This document shows, in pieces, positions 27,363 through 36,659 of a stretch of DNA of 64,000 nucleotides. Source of the stretch: Candidatus Methanomethylophilaceae archaeon. Its GTDB lineage: Archaea; Thermoplasmatota; Thermoplasmata; Methanomassiliicoccales; Methanomethylophilaceae. Numbering within the stretch: position 1 is the stretch's first letter; every line of letters starts with the position of its first letter. The stretch is from contig CALUOK010000002.1 of assembly GCA_944322255.1 (NCBI GenBank), positions 1-64,000 on the forward strand, in the 5' to 3' direction. Below the pieces are notes generated by a model. It ran no database searches, had not been told where the DNA came from, and worked only from the letters and a program-made list of their open reading frames with translations. Made by a program: the position numbers and the translations under genes.

Positions 27363-28597
27363 TTCAACGCATCCTCCGCGGTGCGGAACGAACCGGTCAC
27401 CAGCACGTTCATGTCGTCCCTGTCCTCGAGGGCGGCGTCCATCGCCTCCGCCACGGTCGGGAACACGCCGTCCACGTGGCAGTACTCGGAAAGGATCTCG
27501 GCCACGCGCTCAGCCGGAGCCGCCCGGGGGGAGTCCGGCGATGCGGCGTAGACCTTCCCCGCGACCGGGGCCAGCTCCCTGGAGACGCCCTCGATGTCCT
27601 TGTCGCTGAGCATCGCCAGCACCAGGACCACCTTGCCGTAGATCTCGGAGATGTCCGAGTGGAGGCACCTCGCCCCGTTCATGGTGTGGGTGACGTCCAC
27701 AATCACCGGCTCCGCCATCAGCTTCTGCATCCTGCACGGCCACGAAACCGTCTCCAGACCCTCGCGGACGTGCTCGGAGATGGTCTCGTCGAACTCGGAC
27801 AGCGCCACCACGGCCTCGATGGCCAGCGACGCGTTGCGGGCCTGGTGCCTTCCCGGCAGGGCCACGGTGTAGCTCTCCCCCTTGTACACCATGTCCACGC
27901 AGTCCGGCCAGCTGGCCATGACCTGGGCGTCGGTGTCCATCACGCGGACCAGGGGACATCCCACCTCGGCCGCACGGGCCTCCAGGACGCGGTACACCTC
28001 GTCGGGGTTCATCGTCACGCAGGGAACACCCGGCCTCATGATGCCGGCCTTCTCCAGGGCGATCTTCTCGATGGTGTCCCCCAGGTACTCGGTGTGCTCC
28101 ATGCCTATGTTGTTGATCACGCAGACCTCCGGGGTGATCACGTTGGTGCTGTCCAGCCTCCCGCCCATGCCGACCTCTATGACCGATATGTCCGCTGAGA
28201 CCAGCGAGAAGTACTTCAGGGCCAGGACCGTGAGGACCTCGAAGTTCGTGCACTCCCTGCCCTCGGCGGCCATGGCCTCCACGTGGGGCCTCAGCATGCC
28301 GATCATCTGGACCAGGTCCCTGTGGGGGATCTCCTCCCCGTCGATGCGGATGCACTCGTTGACCCTCATGATGTGCGGCGAGGTGAACGCGCCCACCCTC
28401 AGACCGGACGCCTTCAGGATGGACTCCACCATCGCGCAGACCGATCCCTTGCCGTCGGTCCCGGCCACATGCACGTACCTCATCCCCTCGCGGGGGTCCC
28501 CGATGCGCCTCAGGAGCTCCTCCGTGTTCTCCAGGCCCGGCTTGATCCCCCTCCTGGTGAGACCGTCGAGCCATACGATGTTCCCGTCTGGGTCCAA
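27332..28597 (-). CDS. folC: Folylpolyglutamate synthase-like Mur ligase
   Basis: 421 aa. Mur-ligase signatures: VAGTDGKGSVCAM (P-loop), AFTSPHIMRVNECI, EVGMGGRLDSTNVI, and ALPGRHQARNASLAI. It adds glutamate to folate-type cofactors using ATP. In this archaeon the true substrate could be a tetrahydrofolate or a related pterin. Starts at TTG 28597, preceded by GGAG; a stop upstream in frame rules out an earlier start. Divergent from the ATP-grasp pair. Confidence 0.88.
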   Translation of the reverse strand: MDPDGNIVWLDGLTRRGIKPGLENTEELLRRIGDPREGMRYVHVAGTDGKGSVCAMVESILKASGLRVGAFTSPHIMRVNECIRIDGEEIPHRDLVQMIGMLRPHVEAMAAEGRECTNFEVLTVLALKYFSLVSADISVIEVGMGGRLDSTNVITPEVCVINNIGMEHTEYLGDTIEKIALEKAGIMRPGVPCVTMNPDEVYRVLEARAAEVGCPLVRVMDTDAQVMASWPDCVDMVYKGESYTVALPGRHQARNASLAIEAVVALSEFDETISEHVREGLETVSWPCRMQKLMAEPVIVDVTHTMNGARCLHSDISEIYGKVVLVLAMLSDKDIEGVSRELAPVAGKVYAASPDSPRAAPAERVAEILSEYCHVDGVFPTVAEAMDAALEDRDDMNVLVTGSFRTAEDALKWLQSRYARS

Positions 28598-28660
28598 AAT
28601 AATCTCCGGCGCCTCCCATACCGGACATTATTTAAAACCTATCGTTGCGATGACCGCGGC

Positions 28661-29527
28661 ATGAGGGGTGTATTCGTGTCGAACGCGTATCTCCGCGGCG
28701 AGAAGTTCTCCGAGCCGGGCCGCATGCTGTCCGCGGCGGCCGACGAGCTGGACGTGACCCTGGACCTCGTGACCAACGCGGACCTGCGGATACCCATCGG
28801 GGACCGTGTGGCCGCGGAGCGCGCCCTGGGCGATGCGGACTTCGTCCTGTTCTGGGACAAGGACGTCCGCCTGGCCGCCAACCTGGAGGTCTGCGGGTTC
28901 CCCGTCTTCAACAGCGCCCAGTGCATATCGGTGTGCGACGACAAGTGCCTCACGCACCTGGTGCTGGCACAGGAGGGCGTGCCGTCCATCGACACCATGT
29001 CCTGCCCCATGAGCTTCTCCGAGTACGACGACCTCTCCTTCCTGCGGTCGGCCGCCGACGCGCTGGGGTTCCCAATGGTCGTCAAGGACTGCTACGGTTC
29101 CTTCGGAAAGCAGGTGCACCTGGTCCGCGACATGGACTCCCTCGAGGGGATGTTCGCGGGACCCTACCGCCCCAGGATCCTCCAGAGGTACATCGAGTGC
29201 TCCGGATCGGACATCCGGCTGGAGGTGGTGGGGGACGAGGTCGTGGAGGCCGTCCGCCGCCACGGCCCCGAGGGGGACTTCAGGTCCAACTGCACCATCG
29301 GAGGGAGGATGGAGAGGTACGAACCGACTCCCGAGGAGAGGGAGCTGGCGCTCCGCGCGGCGGAGGCCGTAGGGGCGGACTTCTGCGGCGTGGACGTGAT
29401 CGTCTCGGAGGACGGCCCCGTGGTCTGCGAGGTCAACTCCAACGCCCACATCCGCAACCTGTACGAATGCACCGGGAGGGACGTGTCCTACGACATACTC
29501 CTCCACATCATCGACGCGGTCGGATGA
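28661..29527 (+). CDS. RimK-like ATP-grasp ligase A
   Basis: 288 aa. ATP-grasp core: VVKDCYGSFGKQVHL (ATP loop), RYIECSGSDIRLEV, FCGVDVIV and VCEVNSNAHI (metal-binding Glu/Asn). Resembles RimK, CofF and MptN, which attach amino acids, often glutamate, to cofactors or proteins. TATA TTATTTAAAA lies 21-32 bases before ATG 28661. Divergent from folC and overlapping a second ligase by 4 bp. Substrate not determinable. Confidence 0.82.
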   Translation: MRGVFVSNAYLRGEKFSEPGRMLSAAADELDVTLDLVTNADLRIPIGDRVAAERALGDADFVLFWDKDVRLAANLEVCGFPVFNSAQCISVCDDKCLTHLVLAQEGVPSIDTMSCPMSFSEYDDLSFLRSAADALGFPMVVKDCYGSFGKQVHLVRDMDSLEGMFAGPYRPRILQRYIECSGSDIRLEVVGDEVVEAVRRHGPEGDFRSNCTIGGRMERYEPTPEERELALRAAEAVGADFCGVDVIVSEDGPVVCEVNSNAHIRNLYECTGRDVSYDILLHIIDAVG

Positions 29528-30306
29528 CCATGGAGTGCTGGATCCTGTACGACAGGGCCGACCTGGAGCACAACCTGTTCTTCGCCGAGAGGCTCCGCGA
29601 CAACGGGGAGCGTCTGGGCATGCGCACACGCGTGGTCACCACGGACTCCATGGACGGCTGCCCGGACCTGGTGGTGTCCCGCGCCAGGGACTGGCACATA
29701 TCGGAGAAACTGGAATCCATGGGCACCAGGGTCTTCAACGACAGCCGCACCTGCAGGGTGTGCAACGACAAGCTGGAGACGTACAGGATGGCCGGGAGGC
29801 TCGGGATCCCGTTCCTGCCCTGCTCCGTCCCGGGAGAGGACCTCCCGGACGGGCCCCCCTGGGTGGTCAAGTCCCGCTCCGGACACGGCGGAGGACAGGT
29901 GGCCATGGCCGGGGACCGCGATGAGCTGGAGAGGATCGTCGACCGGATCCACGACCCGGTCGTGCAGGAGGCCGCACCGGTCCTGGGACGCGACATGAGG
30001 GCGTACGTACTGGACGGCGAGGTGCTGGCTTGCGTGATGCGCTCTTCTGAGAACGATTTCAGGGCGAACTACAGCCTCGGAGGTAAGGCGGAGCTGTGCG
30101 AACCTCCGGAAGAATGCTTAGGGATGATCGAGAAAGTGGTTTCGGAGCTCCACCCCGCGTTCGTCGGGGTGGACTTCGTCTTCGGGGACCGCCCCTACCT
30201 CAACGAGGTGGAGGATGTGGTGGGGACCAGGATGCTGTACTCGCTGACGGACCTGGACACCGCCCGTCTCCTCATGGAATGCGTTCACTCGAAGAGGTCC
30301 CTGTAG
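29524..30306 (+). CDS. RimK-like ATP-grasp ligase B
   Basis: 260 aa. VVKSRSGHGGGQVAM (ATP loop), VLGRDMRAYVLDG, FRANYSLGGKAEL and VGVDFVFGDRPYLNEVEDVVG. Same family as the gene before but clearly diverged; the metal-site Asn of ligase A (EVNSN) is replaced by EVEDV. The pair is translationally coupled by ATGA and may form a heteromer or act in series. The 3' end overlaps the convergent asparagine-synthase gene by 22 bp. Confidence 0.8.
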   Translation: MTMECWILYDRADLEHNLFFAERLRDNGERLGMRTRVVTTDSMDGCPDLVVSRARDWHISEKLESMGTRVFNDSRTCRVCNDKLETYRMAGRLGIPFLPCSVPGEDLPDGPPWVVKSRSGHGGGQVAMAGDRDELERIVDRIHDPVVQEAAPVLGRDMRAYVLDGEVLACVMRSSENDFRANYSLGGKAELCEPPEECLGMIEKVVSELHPAFVGVDFVFGDRPYLNEVEDVVGTRMLYSLTDLDTARLLMECVHSKRSL

Positions 30307-31079
30307 ATGGAGTCCACGAGCTCGGGGTAGGTCATGCCCTTGTCCTTGGCGACCTCCCTGACCAGGTCCATGGTTCCGGATCCGTACTGGGCGGCCTTCT
30401 TCCTCTTCTCCGCGATGAACGGGTAGCCGAGGTTCCTGGCGACCTGCCTGAGGACCATCTTCCTGGAGTCCCCGTCCAGGGGCTTCAGGTCCTTCAGGTC
30501 CATGGCGTTCACCTGCATGGTCACGATGGGGTCCATGTAGGGATACAGGATCTTCTTGCCGAAGTGGTCCGCGACGATGGTCTCGTGGGGGATGGTCGAG
30601 GTGATGAGCTTGCCGAGGTCGGCCTTCCTGGTCCTGACCAGCTCGTCGTCGGCCATTCCGACGTACTTGTTGTATCCGTAGAACAGCTCGTCGGATCCCT
30701 GCCCGCCCAGGATGTACTTCTCGTGGACGGTCTTGCAGACGAAGAACAGCGGGAGCTCGAACGAGAGCGTGAGGGGGCTGGAGGTCCTGGTTATGGAGAT
30801 CATCTCCCTGAGCCTCTGCTCGATGTTGTCCTTGGTGATGGGTATGTGGAGCCACGGGAGTCCGAGCCTCTCTGACATGTCCTGCGCCATGACGACGTCG
30901 TAGGACTGGTCCTTACCAGATGTGTACAGGGTCACGGACCTGGCGTAGTCCTTGGCGACCGCCGCCACGAGTCCGGAGTCCAGTCCTCCGGAGAAGGCGA
31001 CTGCCACGTCCTGGTCCTCGACTCCCGCCCTGATGGCGGAGACGATCGCGCGCTGGAGATTCTCGATATCGGCCGACAT
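30285..31079 (-). CDS. Stand-alone asparagine-synthase-type amidotransferase domain
   Basis: 264 aa. Contains the PP-loop pyrophosphatase motif AFSGGLDSGLVAAVAKD and GGQGSDELFYGYNKYV, as in the C-terminal half of AsnB. The N-terminal glutaminase (Cys2) half is absent, so it would need free ammonia or another donor. Start ATG 31079, about 30 bases after a TATA box (TATAAAAC). Divergent from nikR. It could be an asparagine synthetase relic or an enzyme adenylating a different carboxylate. Confidence 0.8.
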   Translation of the reverse strand: MSADIENLQRAIVSAIRAGVEDQDVAVAFSGGLDSGLVAAVAKDYARSVTLYTSGKDQSYDVVMAQDMSERLGLPWLHIPITKDNIEQRLREMISITRTSSPLTLSFELPLFFVCKTVHEKYILGGQGSDELFYGYNKYVGMADDELVRTRKADLGKLITSTIPHETIVADHFGKKILYPYMDPIVTMQVNAMDLKDLKPLDGDSRKMVLRQVARNLGYPFIAEKRKKAAQYGSGTMDLVREVAKDKGMTYPELVDSIYRDLFE

Positions 31080-31160
31080 GCTGGCGGTATCGCCCCCGCC
31101 CCTTTTAAGTTTTATAGAGGATTGCGGACCGATCCCCGCACACACCGCGGAGATGCGCGT

Positions 31161-31174
31161 ACGGGACGTCCCGT
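31161..31174. promoter_or_regulatory. 14-bp palindrome in the nikR divergent promoter
   Basis: ACGGGACGTCCCGT is a perfect palindrome between the promoters of nikR and the asparagine-synthase-like gene. A looser repeat GTGCG-N9-CGCAC overlaps its right side. It may be an operator; it does not match the E. coli NikR half-site GTATGA. Confidence 0.4.
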
Positions 31175-31236
31175 GCGCCGTGAGCGCGCACGCATCCTGT
31201 GTAAAGTGTTAATACCGCCAACCCGTTCCCCATCCC

Positions 31237-31677
31237 ATGGACGGCGTCACACGCATCGGTGTCTCCCTGGAGCCCGAACTTCTCAAGGCTTTCGATGAAT
31301 CCATCTCCAAGAAAGGATACGTGAGCAGGTCCGAGGCCATACGCGACCTCGTCCGCGACTCCCTCGCGGAGAACGAGTGGAAGAACGAGGACGAGTGGAT
31401 GGTTGGGACCATCGTCATGGTCTACGACCACACCATGAGCGCCGTCGGCGACAAGCTCACCGACCTGCAGCACGACCACCAGTCGCTGGTCAACACCTCC
31501 GTCCACATCCATCTGGACCACGACAAGTGCATGGAGATCCTCATCTGCGAGGGCAGGCTCGGGGACCTCAAGGCGTTCGCCAACGAGGTCACCTCCATAA
31601 AGGGCGTCCTCAGGGGAAGGCTGACCATGGCGGCCCCGTCGTCCGGTAACCTCCACCACATCGGCCACAGGAACTGA
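31237..31677 (+). CDS. nikR: Nickel-responsive regulator NikR
   Basis: 146 aa. N-terminal ribbon-helix-helix DNA-binding domain (TRIGVSLEPELLKAFDESI, residues 4-22, with YVSRSEAIRDLV) and a C-terminal ACT-like domain with the nickel site His79, His90, His92 and Cys98, the same spacing as in E. coli NikR. Binds DNA when nickel is plentiful and usually represses nickel uptake. TATA-like GTTAATACC lies ~28 bases before the ATG. Confidence 0.95.
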   Translation: MDGVTRIGVSLEPELLKAFDESISKKGYVSRSEAIRDLVRDSLAENEWKNEDEWMVGTIVMVYDHTMSAVGDKLTDLQHDHQSLVNTSVHIHLDHDKCMEILICEGRLGDLKAFANEVTSIKGVLRGRLTMAAPSSGNLHHIGHRN

Positions 31678-31678
31678 T

Positions 31679-32254
31679 TCAGACCACTCCGTCCACGCCC
31701 AGGACGACCACGGCCACCTTCGGGTCGCTCACGCCGAACCTGGAGCCGATCGCCTCAGCCGACGACGCCGAGGGATAGAACGATACGGCGTCCGCCCCCG
31801 GCAGGCCGGGCACCGAAAGACGGCTGGACAGCATCACCATCCTGGCGTCACGGTTCCCGATCAGACCGGGGTAGATCACGAATCCGTCGGATATCCACAC
31901 CATGTCGTCCCTGTTCTCGAAGAGGTCCCTCATCCCAGGCGGGACGTCGTGTCCTATGACCTCGCCCAGCTCGTCGACCATCTGCATCGTAACCTGCTCC
32001 GGGCGCGGGAACGAGGCGTCGCAGAACAATGCGTAGTGCCTTCCCATCGCCGCGCAGTCCAGGATGCCGCGGTTCTCCACCTCCATGCCTCCCGACACCG
32101 CCTTTATCGATGACTCGATCCGGCACACCTCGTCCACGAGGTCCCCGTCGAGGGGCTCCGCTCCGACCACTCCAGCCATGGACCTCAGTGCCGAGAGCAG
32201 GCCGCACTCGTCCGCTCCCGCCTCCCCGGCACCTATCGCCGACACGATGCTCAT
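31679..32254 (-). CDS. Hypothetical protein, 191 aa
   Basis: Start ATG 32254 is set by TTATAC about 21-27 bases upstream; the frame could extend further but that would include the promoter. Soluble, alpha/beta composition, several short hydrophobic strands (MVWISDGFVIYPGLI, PKVAVVVLGVDGV). No motif recognised. Convergent with nikR, ending one base beyond its stop. Confidence 0.6.
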   Translation of the reverse strand: MSIVSAIGAGEAGADECGLLSALRSMAGVVGAEPLDGDLVDEVCRIESSIKAVSGGMEVENRGILDCAAMGRHYALFCDASFPRPEQVTMQMVDELGEVIGHDVPPGMRDLFENRDDMVWISDGFVIYPGLIGNRDARMVMLSSRLSVPGLPGADAVSFYPSASSAEAIGSRFGVSDPKVAVVVLGVDGVV

Positions 32255-32396
32255 GCGGGCAGGAATGCATTGGATGTATAATCCAATTTCGGTGCGTCGT
32301 CCTTTTCTTTTAATTATAATACTTACGCGAGGTGACACCCGATTCAAACGTTGTCCGATTAAGTATTAATAAAACCCAAGGCGTGCTGACGAATCG

Positions 32397-34700
32397 ATGA
32401 AGAAGCTGATTATCACCGAGAAGGCAAACGCTGCCAGGAGGATCTCCACCATTCTTTCCGACGGTAAGTCGCACTCCTCCACATCCGGCGGCGTGACGGT
32501 GATATCCTTCGAGTCCGGAGGCGACGACTACGACGTCGTGAGCCTCAGGGGACACATCATCGAGCTGGACTACCCCAAGGAGTACAACGACTGGAGCGGC
32601 ACGTCCCCGGTCGACCTGGTCTACGCCCCGCAGGTGAAGACGGTCAGGGTGAAGTCCATCCTCAACATGATCAAGGAGCTCGCGGCCAAGGCCGACGAGA
32701 TCATCATCGCCACCGACTACGACAGGGAGGGAGAGCTCATCGGCATGGAGACCGTCCGCGAGGCGGGGGCCGACATGAGCATCGTCCGCAGGGCCAAGTT
32801 CAGCGCCCTCACCAAGGGCGAGGTTGAGAACGCCTTCAGGAACCTCACCGAGCCGGACAAGAAGCTGGCGGACGCCGCCGAGGCCAGGCAGATCATAGAC
32901 CTGGCATGGGGTGCCGTGCTCACCAGGCTCATCTCGCTGTCCTCCGGACAGGTCGGGAAGAACTTCATGTCCGTGGGCAGGGTCCAGAGCCCCACCCTGA
33001 AGCTTCTGGTGGACAGGCACGAGGAGATCGAGAGCTTCGTGCCCAAGCCCTACTGGGAGATAGTCGGCAAGTTCGGCATACTTGCGTTCAAGGGCTCCCA
33101 CGAGTCCAACCCGTTCTGGGACAAGGACGAGGCCGAGGCGATCCTCTCCGTGGTCACCGACCACACCGAGGGCACTGTGAAGTCATTCGAGGTCACCCCC
33201 AAGGAGGAGTACAGGCCCGCCCCGTTCGACACCACCCAGATGCAGGTGGAGGCCAACAAGATCGGAATCCCGCCCACCACGGCGATGAAGCTGGCCGAGG
33301 ACCTGTACACCGGAGGTTACATCTCGTACCCCCGTACCGAGAACACCGAGTACCCCAAGACCCTCAACCTGAGGTCCGTGCTCGAGAAGCTCAAGGACGG
33401 GGAGTTCAAATCGGAGGCCGAGGAGATCCTGGCCCAGGAGAAGATCATCCCCTCCAAGGGCAAGAGGAGGACCACGGACCACCCGCCCATCTACCCCACC
33501 GCGGGAGCGTCGGCAGACAAGATGAAGGGCGACAAGTGGAAGCTGTACGAGCTCATCGTCAGGAGGTTCCTGGCGACCGTCGCACCCAACGCCGAGTCCG
33601 AGGTCACCAACTGCGTCATCGACGTGGGAGGGGAGAACTTCAACGCCGAGGGCTACGTCCTGAAGAAGAAGGGATGGAAGAAGTACTACGGCAAGTACCT
33701 GAAGTCCTCCGACTCCAAGCTGCCCGCTCTGAAGGTCGGCGACAAGGTCGACATCAGGTCCATGAGCATCGTCGAGTCGGAGACCAAGCCGCCGTACAGG
33801 TACAACCAGGGTTCGCTGATCCAGGAGATGGACAGGCTCCAGCTGGGGACCAAGTCCACCAGGCACGACATCATCGGGAAGCTGTACTCCAGGAATTACG
33901 TCCAGGGCAACTACATGATCCCCACCCCCAGCGGGATCGCGCTGACCAAGGCGCTTGAGAACCACGGCGGGGGGATCACCGAGCCGGACATGACGGCCAA
34001 GCTCGAATCGGACATGCTGAAGATCATGGACGGCGAGCGCACCCTCGACTCCGTGGTCACCGAGTCCCAGGACATGCTCCACGACGTGGCCCAGAAGATA
34101 TCCGACGACTCCGAGGAGATCGGCACGGAGATCAAGGCCGCCCTCAGGTCGCAGCAGCACATCGGCATATGCCCGTCCTGCGGCAACAACATGACCATCA
34201 AGAGGTCGAAGAACGGGAACTTCATCGGATGCGACGGCTACCCGGAGTGCAAGCGCGCCTACCCGGTGCCCAGGGGCGCCCTCATCCAGACCGTGGACAG
34301 CGTGTGCCCCGTCTGCGGGCTCCCGCAGCTCAGGATCATCAGGAAGGGCAACCCGCCCTCGCTGCAGTGCATAGACCCCAAGTGCACCAGCAACACCGAG
34401 AAGAACGACCTTGGCCCCTGCCCCACCTGCGAGAAGGGAAGGCTCAGGATCATGTACTCCAAGGCCGGCAAGAGGTTCGCCGGATGCTCCGAGTGGCCCG
34501 CGTGCACCCAGACCTATCCGCTCAGGCCCAGGGGCAGCATCTCCTACGCCGGCAGGCAGTGCACCATATGCAAGGCCCCCATGATCAGCCTCGGGAACAC
34601 CGAGGAGTGCATCAACCCGGACTGCCCCGGAAGGAAGAGGTCCAAGTCCAAGAAGGCCGAGAAGACCGAGGCGGACAAGGCCGAGACGCCGACAGAATGA
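32397..34700 (+). CDS. topA: DNA topoisomerase I (type IA)
   Basis: 767 aa. Toprim domain at the N-terminus (LIITEKANAARRI; IATDYDREGELIG), active-site Tyr311 in GGYISYPRTENTEYP, and a C-terminal tail with four zinc ribbons (from CPSCGNN, CPVCGL, CPTCEKG and CTICKA). Relaxes negative supercoils by single-strand passage. Ends in a Lys/Glu-rich tail. Preceded by a roughly 140-bp AT-rich gap with promoter-like TATTAATAAAA before the ATG. Confidence 0.96.
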   Translation: MKKLIITEKANAARRISTILSDGKSHSSTSGGVTVISFESGGDDYDVVSLRGHIIELDYPKEYNDWSGTSPVDLVYAPQVKTVRVKSILNMIKELAAKADEIIIATDYDREGELIGMETVREAGADMSIVRRAKFSALTKGEVENAFRNLTEPDKKLADAAEARQIIDLAWGAVLTRLISLSSGQVGKNFMSVGRVQSPTLKLLVDRHEEIESFVPKPYWEIVGKFGILAFKGSHESNPFWDKDEAEAILSVVTDHTEGTVKSFEVTPKEEYRPAPFDTTQMQVEANKIGIPPTTAMKLAEDLYTGGYISYPRTENTEYPKTLNLRSVLEKLKDGEFKSEAEEILAQEKIIPSKGKRRTTDHPPIYPTAGASADKMKGDKWKLYELIVRRFLATVAPNAESEVTNCVIDVGGENFNAEGYVLKKKGWKKYYGKYLKSSDSKLPALKVGDKVDIRSMSIVESETKPPYRYNQGSLIQEMDRLQLGTKSTRHDIIGKLYSRNYVQGNYMIPTPSGIALTKALENHGGGITEPDMTAKLESDMLKIMDGERTLDSVVTESQDMLHDVAQKISDDSEEIGTEIKAALRSQQHIGICPSCGNNMTIKRSKNGNFIGCDGYPECKRAYPVPRGALIQTVDSVCPVCGLPQLRIIRKGNPPSLQCIDPKCTSNTEKNDLGPCPTCEKGRLRIMYSKAGKRFAGCSEWPACTQTYPLRPRGSISYAGRQCTICKAPMISLGNTEECINPDCPGRKRSKSKKAEKTEADKAETPTE

Positions 34701-34734
34701 GCCCGTTATAAACCCATTAAATAGGCTTTTTATG

Positions 34735-34761
34735 GTAACACGAATATTGAATTCGTGTTAC
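34735..34761. terminator. Perfect hairpin between convergent genes
   Basis: GTAACACGAAT (34735-34745) and ATTCGTGTTAC (34751-34761) form an 11-bp stem. It lies between the topA stop and the convergent small gene and may serve both strands. Confidence 0.45.
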
Positions 34762-34799
34762 AGTTTAATCTTCTTAAAACGATGCATTTTTGAACGCGC

Positions 34800-35072
34800 T
34801 CAGAAAAGCTCGCAGTCGGCTTCGTCGACCCCGTTGAAGTGGTCGTTGAGAGCGTCGATCTCGCGGGATATCCTTGCGTTCCTGCAAGTCATGCACTCGA
34901 GTTCCTTGCCGAGGCTGAGACGCAGCTTCATCTCCGAGCGGTCCAGAATCACTATGCGACCGCACTCACAGTACACACTCATGGCTGCGTTTCCGCAGAT
35001 TCTGTCCAGAGTACGCAGGTTTGCGTTGCGTGACGCGTAGCTACCGCTGTAGGAATCGTCTTCCTCGATCAA
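34800..35072 (-). CDS. Small Cys-rich protein
   Basis: Up to 90 aa from TTG 35072, with GGGGGAGAG before it; an internal ATG (MSVYCECGRIVILDRSEMKL) near 34982 would give a shorter product. Two Cys pairs (CECG, CMTC) around 30 residues apart look like a zinc-binding or treble-clef-like fold. Acidic C-terminus. Family not recognised. Confidence 0.5.
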   Translation of the reverse strand: MIEEDDSYSGSYASRNANLRTLDRICGNAAMSVYCECGRIVILDRSEMKLRLSLGKELECMTCRNARISREIDALNDHFNGVDEADCELF

Positions 35073-35345
35073 TTCTCTCCCCCGAGATTACGCACTGATA
35101 CGGAGCCTCCAATCCCATCCATAGGCTCCATACACGCGCCTATCTCCCTATGCCTATGCCCAATATAAGCCTTGCCACATGGCTTCTTAGACTGGAATTT
35201 CTATCCAGCCCTAACGCCGTTGAATCCCTGATTTAGGTGTTTTGACAATGGGTTAATTTTAAATATATCCTGTTTACGAAAATCGGGCCACGAAATCCGC
35301 AGAAAACGGCGAAACGGAACCTGAACGAATCGTTTAAATAATGTT
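35073..35345. other. AT-rich gap between small Cys protein and enolase end
   Basis: No gene seen. It contains TATA-like strings (TTTTAAATATATCC at 35255-35268, GTTTAAATAATG at ~35333) pointing to unannotated transcription, possibly a small RNA, but I see no conserved structure to support one. Confidence 0.35.
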
Positions 35346-35371
35346 GGCGACGACCCCGGAGGGCCGCCGCC
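35346..35371 (-). terminator. Terminator of enolase
   Basis: On the minus strand an 11-bp GC stem with G-U pairs (GGCGGCGGCCC / GGGTCGTCGCC) and a short loop is followed by a T-rich run, 14 bases past the enolase stop. Confidence 0.5.
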
Positions 35372-35384
35372 GTTGATGTTTGGA

Positions 35385-36659
35385 TCAGATCCTGAACTTC
35401 GAGACGCCGGGGAACCTGGCCTTGGAGCCGAGCTCCTCCTCGATCCTAAGGAGACGGTTGTACTTGGCCGTCCTCTCCCCGCGGGCGGGCGCGCCGGTCT
35501 TGATCTCGCCGGATCCCCAACCGACGGACAGGTCGGCGATGGAGGTGTCCTCGGACTCCCCGGACCTGTGGGATACAACGACGTTGTATCCGTTGTCGAA
35601 GCTCATCTGCGCGGCGTCTCCGGACTCGGTGATGGTTCCGATCTGGTTGACCTTGAGCAGGAGCGCGTTGGCCGCGCCCTCGTCGATACCGCGCCTGAGG
35701 CGCTTGCTGTTGGTGACGAACAGGTCGTCTCCGACGATCTGCACGTGGCTGCCGATCTTCTTCGTGAGCTCGGCGGTGGCCGCGAAGTCGTCCTCGAAGA
35801 AGGGGTCCTCGATGCTGATCAGCGGGTGGGCCTTGGTCAGCTCGACGTAGTGGTCGGCCAGCTCGCCGGCGCTCAGCTTCATGTCGTCGACGTCGTAGAC
35901 GCCGTCCTTGTAGAACTCCGAGGAGGCGGCGTCGATGGCGAGGAACACGTCCTTGCCGGGCATGTATCCCGCATCGGACACGGCGGACACTATGGTGGAG
36001 AGGGCCTCGTCGACGGTGTCCAGGGGCGGGGCGAACCCTCCCTCGTCGCCGATGTTGATTGCTCCCACTCCGTACTTCGACTTCAGGATGGACTTGAGGT
36101 GCATGTAGACCTCGGAGGACATCCTCAGGCACTCGGAGAAGGACTCGGCGCCGGCGGGGATGATCATGCACTCCTGGATCCTCAGGTTGCCTCCGGCGTG
36201 CTTTCCGCCGTTGATGATGTTCAGCATCGGCACGGGGAGCGTGACGTGGTCCCCTCCGATGTGCTCGTAGATCGGAACGCCCTCTGCGAAGGCTCCGGCC
36301 CTTGCGACGGCGAGGGAGACGGCGACGGTCGCGTTCCCTCCGAGCCTGGTCTTGTTCTCGGTGCCGTCCAGCTCGATCATGGCCTCGTCGATCGCCCTCT
36401 GGTCGGTGGGGTCCATCCCGGTGATCTTCCCGGCGATCTCGGTGCGGATGTTCTCGACGGCCTTGAGCACGCCCTTTCCGCCGTACCTGTCGCCTCCGTC
36501 CCTGAGCTCGTGGGCCTCCCAGGTCCCGGTGGACGCCCCCGAGGGCGCGATGGCCGTGATCCTGTGGCCTTTGACGGTGACCTCCGCCTCGACTGTGGGG
36601 TTCCCCCTGGAGTCGAGGACCTCCCTTGCCCAAACCTTCTCGATCTGCATTGAATTCAC
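35385..36659 (-). CDS. eno: Enolase
   Basis: 424 aa, full length. Contains EVLDSRGNPTVEAEV, SGASTGTWEAHELRD, metal ligand region SIEDPFFEDD, LLKVNQIGT with the catalytic Lys, and SHRSGESEDTSIADL. Converts 2-phosphoglycerate to phosphoenolpyruvate in glycolysis and gluconeogenesis. Start overlaps the end of the response-regulator gene by 4 bp. Confidence 0.97.
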   Translation of the reverse strand: MNSMQIEKVWAREVLDSRGNPTVEAEVTVKGHRITAIAPSGASTGTWEAHELRDGGDRYGGKGVLKAVENIRTEIAGKITGMDPTDQRAIDEAMIELDGTENKTRLGGNATVAVSLAVARAGAFAEGVPIYEHIGGDHVTLPVPMLNIINGGKHAGGNLRIQECMIIPAGAESFSECLRMSSEVYMHLKSILKSKYGVGAINIGDEGGFAPPLDTVDEALSTIVSAVSDAGYMPGKDVFLAIDAASSEFYKDGVYDVDDMKLSAGELADHYVELTKAHPLISIEDPFFEDDFAATAELTKKIGSHVQIVGDDLFVTNSKRLRRGIDEGAANALLLKVNQIGTITESGDAAQMSFDNGYNVVVSHRSGESEDTSIADLSVGWGSGEIKTGAPARGERTAKYNRLLRIEEELGSKARFPGVSKFRI

